NCBI RefSeq assembly: GCF_026213295.1
Contig: NC_079432.1
Span: 16,686,857-16,750,856 of the forward strand
From: Gadus chalcogrammus
Taxonomy: Eukaryota; Chordata; Actinopteri; Gadiformes; Gadidae
DNA length: 64,000 nucleotides
Reading direction: 5' to 3'
Positions within the stretch are counted from its first letter, which is position 1, and each line of letters starts with the position of its first letter. Made by a program: the position numbers and the translations under genes. Below are positions 57,984-64,000 of this stretch, in pieces. Below the pieces are notes generated by a model. It did not search any database, was not told the origin of the DNA, and saw nothing but the letters and a program-made list of their open reading frames with translations.

Positions 57984-59061
57984 GGCTTACGCCCCGTGCC
58001 CACTACATGCGTCCGTTGCGTGATCCCCATTGACTTTAATGGGGACGGACGCGCAATGCATTGTGGATCCGTCCGTTCCGTTGGAGCCTTCGGCTCCGTC
58101 AGAAAGTTGAAAAATGTTCAACTTTTTGGCAGCGACGGATCCGTCATCCAATCAGATCGCTGTACGGTTGCTGATTGACACCCCGCCCTCATGGGTAAAA
58201 TCCTCAGTTTGTCGATGCTCATGCTAATGATCATGTGTTTTTCCCCGCGTGTGATTTGTTGACCATTATGTTAATTTTGATGTGCCTGTCCCCGGACGTG
58301 ATTGGCTGCTGCATCGGAGGGCCGAGGATCCGGGAGTATAAAGCACGGGCAAGCTCAACATCCACGGCAGCTGGCCTTGGATATGAAGCTTGCCATATTG
58401 GGTCTTCGAATGGATTTGTTGGTTGATCGAGGTTCTTGTTAATTGCTACACGGGAACTTATCCCATGCTCTGGGCTAAATAAACAAATAAACAACTTCCA
58501 GTTAACCAAAGACATCTGGTTTTATGTTGCCACCCCTTCCGCTAGCGGGGGACGTAACAATCGCGTATGCAAATTTAAGCACTGTGACGCGACTCGGGCT
58601 CTGACGATACTGCATGGAAAGCGGGTCATCTTGCATCGCAACAAGCAGGAAGTAGCGGGAAGAACCCGGCGAAGCGATTTGATTGGCTGACGGATGCCTC
58701 TGCAAAGACTACTCCCCCATCAGTCAGCAACGCCTTCCCACCTCCGTTGACTGAAGGAGGAAGTGGGCATGGGGCGTAACGCTTCGCCGGGTTCTTCCCG
58801 CTACTTCCTGCTTGTTGCGATGCAAGATGACCCGCTTTCCCGCTTTCCAGTATCGTCAGAGCCCGAGTCGCGTCACAGTGCTTAAATTCTGATTGGATGA
58901 CGGATCCGTCGCTGCCGAAAAAGTTGAACATATTTCAACTTCTTGACTGAGCCGAAGGCTCCAACGGAACGTACGGATCCACAATGCATTGCGCGTCCGT
59001 CCCCATTAAAGTCAATGGGGATCACGCAACGGACGCATGTAGTGGGCACGGGGCGTAAGCC
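57984..59061. mobile_element. Long foldback element (inverted arms of ~280 bp), interrupted by the solo LTR
   Basis: Left-arm sequence (57984-58155, then 58568-58676 beyond the LTR) is the reverse complement of 58780-59061, with few mismatches. Outer ends read GGCTTACGCCCCGTGCCCAC and its complement. The central ~103 bp is unpaired. No ORF of interest is present. Confidence 0.82.
58161..58559 (+). mobile_element. Solo LTR with 5-bp target-site duplication
   Basis: The 399-bp segment starts TGTACGG and ends CGTAACA. It is flanked on both sides by ATCGC (58156-58160 and 58560-58564). Inside, in + orientation, are a TATAAA box at 58337-58342 and AATAAAC repeats near 58477-58490, as expected for an LTR promoter and poly(A) signal. 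No internal retroviral-type genes adjoin it. Confidence 0.85.
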
Positions 59062-59154
59062 CCGGGTAGTCAGGTGCTTGGTCTGCGTCGGCTGCGTCAT
59101 CTCCGGCCGCCTCGTCTCCGGCAGCCTCGTCTCCGGCAGCTTCGTCTCGAGTAA

Positions 59155-59773
59155 CCCCTGACTGCAGCTCGCAGATCGAGGAGGAGCTAAATGTGGGCGG
59201 GCTTAAACGTTTAACTCCGCCCACATTTAAGGAAAATTCCGCGCAGTATCATACGTTCTCCCGCTTTCGAGCGGAGGAGCTAAATGTGGGCGGGCTTAAA
59301 CGTTTAAGCCAGCCCACATTTAAGGAAAATTCCGCGCAGTATCATGGACCAGACGGAAATACGTTCTCCCGCTTCTGTCTTTGGTTTATTTGACTTAGCT
59401 AATATAATTGTGTACGAGTGTACGAAATAATATGTGTCTATACTAAAAAAGACATTTGAAATGACAAGTTAAAAGTAGGAATGTCTAAGTCTATCAAATG
59501 CATGAACCCTTTTCCATATTACCGGTAAGTCATTGTGCTGTGCTGTTCTGTATTGATGTTTGAGAATGTGCTGCCGGATCTCCGCCACCAGATGGCGCCC
59601 GTGAGGATAAAACCATGGGTTAAACGTTTAGACCCGCCCACATTTAGCTCCTCCGCTCGAAAGCGGGAGAACGTATGATACTGCGCGGAATTTTCCTTAA
59701 ATGTGGGCGGAGTTAAACGTTTAAGCCCGCCCACATTTAGCTCCTCCTCGATCTGCGGGCTGCAGTCAGGGGC
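59155..59773. repeat. Inverted repeat with 156-bp arms built from AACGTT-centred palindromes
   Basis: 59155-59310 and 59618-59773 are near-identical reverse complements. Each arm contains ~42-bp palindromic units with TAAATGTGGGCGG arms and a TTAAACGTTTAA centre (at 59188, 59279 and 59697, with a half unit at 59621). The right arm overlaps the end of the Gypsy ORF. Confidence 0.85.
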
Positions 59774-60543
59774 ACTTGTTCGTCTCCCGCTGCGCCGGCG
59801 GCGGCTCCCTCTCCTGCCGCGGTGGCGACCACACCTCTCCTGCCCCGGGACTCCAGCGCCGGGTCCCAAAGCCGACGGACAATCGGGCAGTCCCTCCCAA
59901 TTAGGAGCGGAACCGGGAGGTGGGGCACGATCCCCGCCCGTGCCGTAAACACCCCTTGTGGTGTCCGTACGACCACATGGCAGGTCTTATAGGACCGTGT
60001 GTCCCCGTGCACGCAGGCCACCTCGATGGGTTTCCCCTCCCTCCCTCCCGCCAAGTCGGGGCGGAGGAGGGTGACCACGCTGCCGGTGTCCACCATGGCC
60101 TGCGTGTCCTGGTTCATAACCCTCGCTGGTATGGTCGGGCTCCGGGACGGACCCTGCGTCCAACAGTTTGCCAGCATACAGGGCCGACCCGTCCCCACGT
60201 CCGCGTCGGCCGGCGGCGCCGTCCCGTTCCGGTCTCGCGCTGCAGCCTTGTCTCCCGCTGCGGCACCGGCGGCAGCGGCGGCAGTGGCGTCCCTTGTGGC
60301 GGCGGCAGCGTCTCTTGCGGCAGCGGCGACGTCTCTTGCGGCAGCGGCAGCGTCTCTTGCGGCAGCGGCGACGTCTCTGGCGGCCAGTAGGGCCGAGCTC
60401 TTCGAGTGGCCAACGACGTGTGTCGCGACGTAGGTTGCATTGGTCGTGACGTAGGTCGCATTGGTCGCTGTGTTGGTCGCTCGTCTGGCTGCCGTTTTCT
60501 CGTCTGACTGCAGTTTTGGTCGCTGGCTGGCTCGGTCGCTCAA
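59737..60543 (-). pseudogene. Gypsy-type retrotransposon ORF fragment with aspartic protease
   Basis: This is a 268-residue minus frame. The first ~125 residues are low complexity, Ala/Arg-rich with ARDVAAAARDAA-type repeats. They are followed by AMVDTGSVVTLLRPDL (DTG catalytic motif) and PVPLLIGRDCP (the flap-distal ILGRD-like motif). This is the pattern of a retropepsin fold in Gypsy elements. RT, RNase H and integrase are missing downstream, where inverted repeats take over at 59773. The zinc-knuckle gag region is not seen. It is a decayed, internally deleted copy. Confidence 0.75.
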
Positions 60544-61271
60544 AGTCTATGGGCGGTCCTTAATCAGTTAATTTGCATGTTATTAACGTTTTTTTTTGCG
60601 ACAGTTGAAGTACCAGAAAGCCATGCTCTCTGGCGAAAGCTACCTACAGCTCTTTATTGCTAATATTGTTTTAATATTTTTATATTGAAGTACAGTTTAA
60701 AATGATGAAATCGTTGGTCTATCAGTATCAATTAAATACATAAGTTGTAATTTGGGGCGTATTCAAATAATTTATTTAATTTTATTTTATATCTTATATA
60801 TAGCCTATATATTTGTTTTGTTCAATTAGTCATTGAGCCTAATAAGGTATATTATGCACAAAGTTCTTCGTTATAGAGCGATATACTTTAATATAAAGGT
60901 TGCGTAGTTGATTCGCTTTTTTGGCCATTTTTGCAAAATTACTTGAAATCCTTATCATAACCCGCTTACAGCCACTGAGTTAGAAGTACTGACATGAAAA
61001 TTAAACTTGTCAACCATCTGTGGAACGGGCAGGGCTCGAAAAACTCCAGCCAATCATTTCCATTGCCACCGAGTTTCATTGGACAGTAAGTACGTCAATC
61101 AAACGGTCGTACTGCACTCCCCCTCCCCCCCGCCCCGCGCGCGACCCCTTCGTGCAGTACTCGTGACCCAGAGCTCGTGACCCAGAGCAAGCTCCTGTTT
61201 GTTGTTATCCTGCGGTATCTACTAGTTAACTAGTTAATCCACATTGGACCTAGCAGTAGAAGACAATTTCC

Positions 61272-61574
61272 ATGGCAGACAAGACGCCACAATCCCCACC
61301 ACCACCACCACCACCACCAGCAAAGAGAAGGAAAACTCTTTTTCAGAGAGTAATTGATAATAAAAACGCTGAAAGAGAAAAACTGAAATCAAGAATAATC
61401 CTAGGCGCTGCTTTTAAACGTTGGCGGAAACTGAAGGACGAGAAGGGTCTAAAAACCGATGCTTGTGTGGCGGTTGACCTAGTTTCAAAGTTTATACCGT
61501 TTATACTCGGTAATACCGGTGTTGAGACGAGTGTATTACTCGGTGTGAAATTGTCCACACCGCGGCAACCCTAG
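61272..61574 (+). CDS. Short ORF with proline run and RWRKLK motif, probably transposon-associated
   Basis: This 100-residue frame begins MADKTPQSPPPPPPPPAKRR, with a CCA-repeat proline run and a basic cluster, then ILGAAFKRWRKLKDEKGLKTDA. That motif resembles the N-terminus of uncharacterised teleost proteins, by recollection only. The last ~30 residues look like run-on into repeat sequence. It lies inside the large inverted repeat. Function unknown. Confidence 0.3.
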   Translation: MADKTPQSPPPPPPPPAKRRKTLFQRVIDNKNAEREKLKSRIILGAAFKRWRKLKDEKGLKTDACVAVDLVSKFIPFILGNTGVETSVLLGVKLSTPRQP

Positions 61575-62742
61575 TGAAAACCAGGACTTCCAATACAATT
61601 ATATGAAACAAACATACATTTTCTAAAAATAGTAATGATTTATGTGACCGTTTAATGTTTATAACATCTGGTGCAACCATAGCCGCGAGAACGTATTCTC
61701 AGCAGGGGGTGCTGGAAAAAAAACCCCGGCCTGCACTAGACTCGCAACTCGTCACATTGATAAAAAAGATATATAGCAGCGCAGCTCAATTACACCAGTG
61801 CATGCGCGCAGTTGAAAATCGATCGTTGTGTTCACTTCCTTCACACCATGGTTCACATCCAGCTGCTCACAGAACAAGTTTAGCGCACCACCGCTACCCT
61901 CACACTTTTTCATATAACCTTTTTTCAGCACTAGGACATATGAGCATTAAATAAATGCTGCGTCTCAACATGCCTTGGACAGCAGCGAGGATGACTCGCT
62001 TTGCCACGGGCCGAAACAGTTCGGAGCGACCACAGCCAGAGCGAACACAGCGGGGCAGAGGAGTGTCAGGAAGTCTTTGGTGTACACATCAGTACGGCCT
62101 ATTTGCACTACTGTTTAGTGGCAATGCAGTGCTTTATTCTATGCCTTTTTATTTTCGTGTATTATTTCAATTAATACAATTTATTTATTCATGAAATCAA
62201 GATCTGGTCTTCAAATCTTTTTTCCAAATATAGGTCGTATTACAATGGGGTTTGTGTTTATATTCGGACCAATACGGTACAGCGGACGCTCACATGACGT
62301 TAAGCATTTCCTGGTGCATAATGTGACGCTTCAGAACCTAAAATCCCGTTTCTCCCCGTTGATACGACAACACATAACCGGCGTTTTCAGAAATCTCCAC
62401 TTTGGTTTTTAGAAATGATCGTTTTCTGTGATAAGACAGGGCCTCGGACAGGGGGTGTTGCAGCACCCCCAAAACCCCTACTTCCCGCGGTACTGGGTGC
62501 AATTTACAGCTGAATGTAGTGCCATGTTGTTAAACGAAAACCTACGCTAGCCTGGCTCGCTCTCGCGCATCTCTGTTCGCGCTCGTGCATGATTGCGCGT
62601 CCAGGTACTTGGAATGGGTGGAGTCAGCGTTGAAGGAAAGGGGGTAGGACCATTTGAGTTGTGTATTTTCAAAATCTGCTGGCGTTTCGCAAATCGCGTA
62701 CCCAACCTTTAATATAAGAGGAATAGTTTGAAATCAATGCTA

Positions 62743-63280
62743 CAGTGGCGCAAACTGTGGTACAAGTGGTAGTGACGCTAAGTTATTGATCCTGAAGGCC
62801 GGTGTTCTATTCTCTCCACGGACTGATTAATTTTTGCTATTTTAGTCAAACTTATTGACGCAATCGGCCTCTTTCATTTAACATTTTTGTATGATTTAGT
62901 ACGATGGTATGGTATGATAATTATATGACGGGCTGCGACGCTGGCTGGTGTCGGTTTATGGAAAGCCAAGAAGGCCACAATCCGGCCCTAGAATGGCGCG
63001 GTAAAAGTGCACTTTTACCGCGCCATTCTAGGGCCGGATTGTGGCCTTCTTGGCTTTCCATAGCCAACTGACACCAGCCAGGCGTTGCTGCCCGTCATTA
63101 CGTCGTATGATTATCATACCATCGTACTAAATCATACAAAAATGTTCAAATTAAAGAGACCAATTACGATTACGAGTTTGAGTAAAATAGTAACTATATA
63201 CCTGATCGTGATGAGTATCGAACAGCCATTGTGATGATTACCAACCTAGGGCCACTACCACTTGTACCACTGTGCCATTG
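62743..63280. mobile_element. Palindromic MITE-like element with a 106-bp perfect palindrome at its centre
   Basis: 62957-63062 is a perfect palindrome (53-bp arms, no spacer, centred between 63009 and 63010 in GTGCAC). Weaker symmetry extends to GTGGTACAAGTGGTAG (62757) and its complement (63255). Confidence 0.85.
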
Positions 63281-63316
63281 GCTTTTCGTCGTTGCACTTT
63301 TATTAAACTATATAAC

Positions 63317-63566
63317 TCTATAACGAATAACTTCTATACTTTATTAGGCTTAATGACATTTAACAAAACAAATAGGCTATGTATAATTTCGAAAATACAT
63401 TATTTCAATATGCCCCAAATTACAACTAATATATCACTCTATAACGAAGTGCTTTGTGCATAATATACCTTATTAGGCTTAATGACATTTAACAAAACAA
63501 ATATATATATATATATAAGATATAAAATTAATTATTTGAATACACCCCAAATTACAACTAATACAT
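63317..63566 (+). repeat. Two tandem copies of a ~125-bp AT-rich unit
   Basis: CTCTATAACGAA begins copies at 63317 and 63437. Both contain TTATTAGGCTTAATGACATT and CCCCAAATTACAACTAAT. The second has a TA expansion. Confidence 0.8.
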
Positions 63567-63973
63567 TATATTGATATTGATAGACCAACGATTTTATCAT
63601 TTTAAACTGTACTTCAATATAGAAATATTAAAACAATATTAGCAATAAAGAGCTGTAGGTAGCTTTCGCCCTTTCTGGTACTTCACGTTAATAACATGCA
63701 AATTCACTGATTAAGGACCGCCCATAGACTTTGAGCGACCGAGCCAGCCAGCGACCAAAACGGCAGCCAGACGAGAAAACGGCAGCCAGACGAGCGACCA
63801 AAGCGACCTACGTCGCGAACAATGCGACCTACGTTGCGACGCACGTCGTTGGCCACTCAGAGAGCTCGGCCCTGCTCCTGGCAGTGGCGGCAACGTCCCT
63901 TGCGGCTGCGGCAGCGGCGGCGTCTCTAGCGGGGGGTCGTAGTGGGATCTTCGTGCCTGCATTCTCCACCATG

Positions 63974-64000
63974 TGTGGCAATCCGCTCCTTGAATGAGCC
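63974..64000 (-). mobile_element. Second copy of the same LTR end, cut by the window edge
   Basis: TGTGGCAATCCGCTCCTTGA and the following bases match the LTR end at 57624 with one change and the same orientation. Immediately inside on the minus strand (from 63971) is TGGTGGAGAATGC, which begins TGG as a primer-binding site should. This suggests the 5' LTR of a minus-oriented element. Confidence 0.6.

Larger units (their letters stand above)
60385..63885. repeat. Large inverted repeat, arms about 0.5 kb (60385-60890 and 63434-63885)
   Basis: The two arms encode the same reading frame head-to-head: MSDRASQRPK on the - strand starting at 60543 and on the + strand starting at 63731. They share flanks such as the AATAAAGAGCTGTAGGTAGC segment and GGACCGCCCATAGACTTTGA. 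Small indels separate the arms. The ~2.5-kb interior holds a palindrome and a short ORF. Confidence 0.85.

Noticed and set aside
59920..60449. Plus-strand ORFs rich in Ala, Ser or Arg
   Set aside because: Antisense shadows of the Gypsy-type ORF, from triplet-like GCGGCAGCG repeats.

Overview
The window is vertebrate nuclear DNA, almost certainly from a teleost fish. It has split genes with GT-AG introns, very dense and long (CA)n, (GA)n and tetranucleotide microsatellites, tRNA-derived SINEs with teleost-type tails, and hAT- and Gypsy-type transposon relics. The microsatellite density resembles cod-like (gadiform) genomes, but that is an inference from general knowledge. There are no operons, CRISPR arrays or prokaryotic genes. 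Most long open frames here are microsatellite artefacts (CVCVCV, HTHTHT, SLSLSL, poly-P or poly-G).

Layout. 1-7,640: 5' flank with microsatellites, one SINE and a candidate regulatory block at 5.93-6.19 kb. 7,640-19,890: a complete sim1 gene on the + strand, with one untranslated exon and eleven coding exons joining into a 745-residue bHLH-PAS protein. 19,890-44,000: a gene-poor interval where long microsatellites alternate with unique islands that could hold cis-regulatory elements. 45,700-51,800: a short unassigned ORF, a LINE reverse-transcriptase remnant, and a locally duplicated array of at least eight copies of a ~130-bp unit with SINEs. 53,440-54,440: a complete three-coding-exon ripply gene on the - strand, encoding a 136-residue Groucho-recruiting repressor adaptor, tail-to-tail with sim1. 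55,000-64,000: a nest of mobile elements and inverted repeats, including a minus-oriented Gypsy-like element with LTR starts at 57,624 and 63,974, a solo LTR with a 5-bp target duplication, a long foldback element, a 106-bp perfect palindrome and a hAT-type element.

The two genes are not known to act in one pathway. Sim1 is an ARNT-type-partnered transcription factor needed for neuroendocrine hypothalamus. Ripply proteins shut off T-box activity during somite segmentation. Their closeness matters because SIM2 and RIPPLY3 are also close neighbours in mammals, so this may be a conserved SIM-RIPPLY paralogous pair. No clearly novel multi-gene system is visible. The most unusual structures are the nested palindromes at the right end, the 46-52 kb array, and a microsatellite that serves as the polypyrimidine tract of a sim1 exon.
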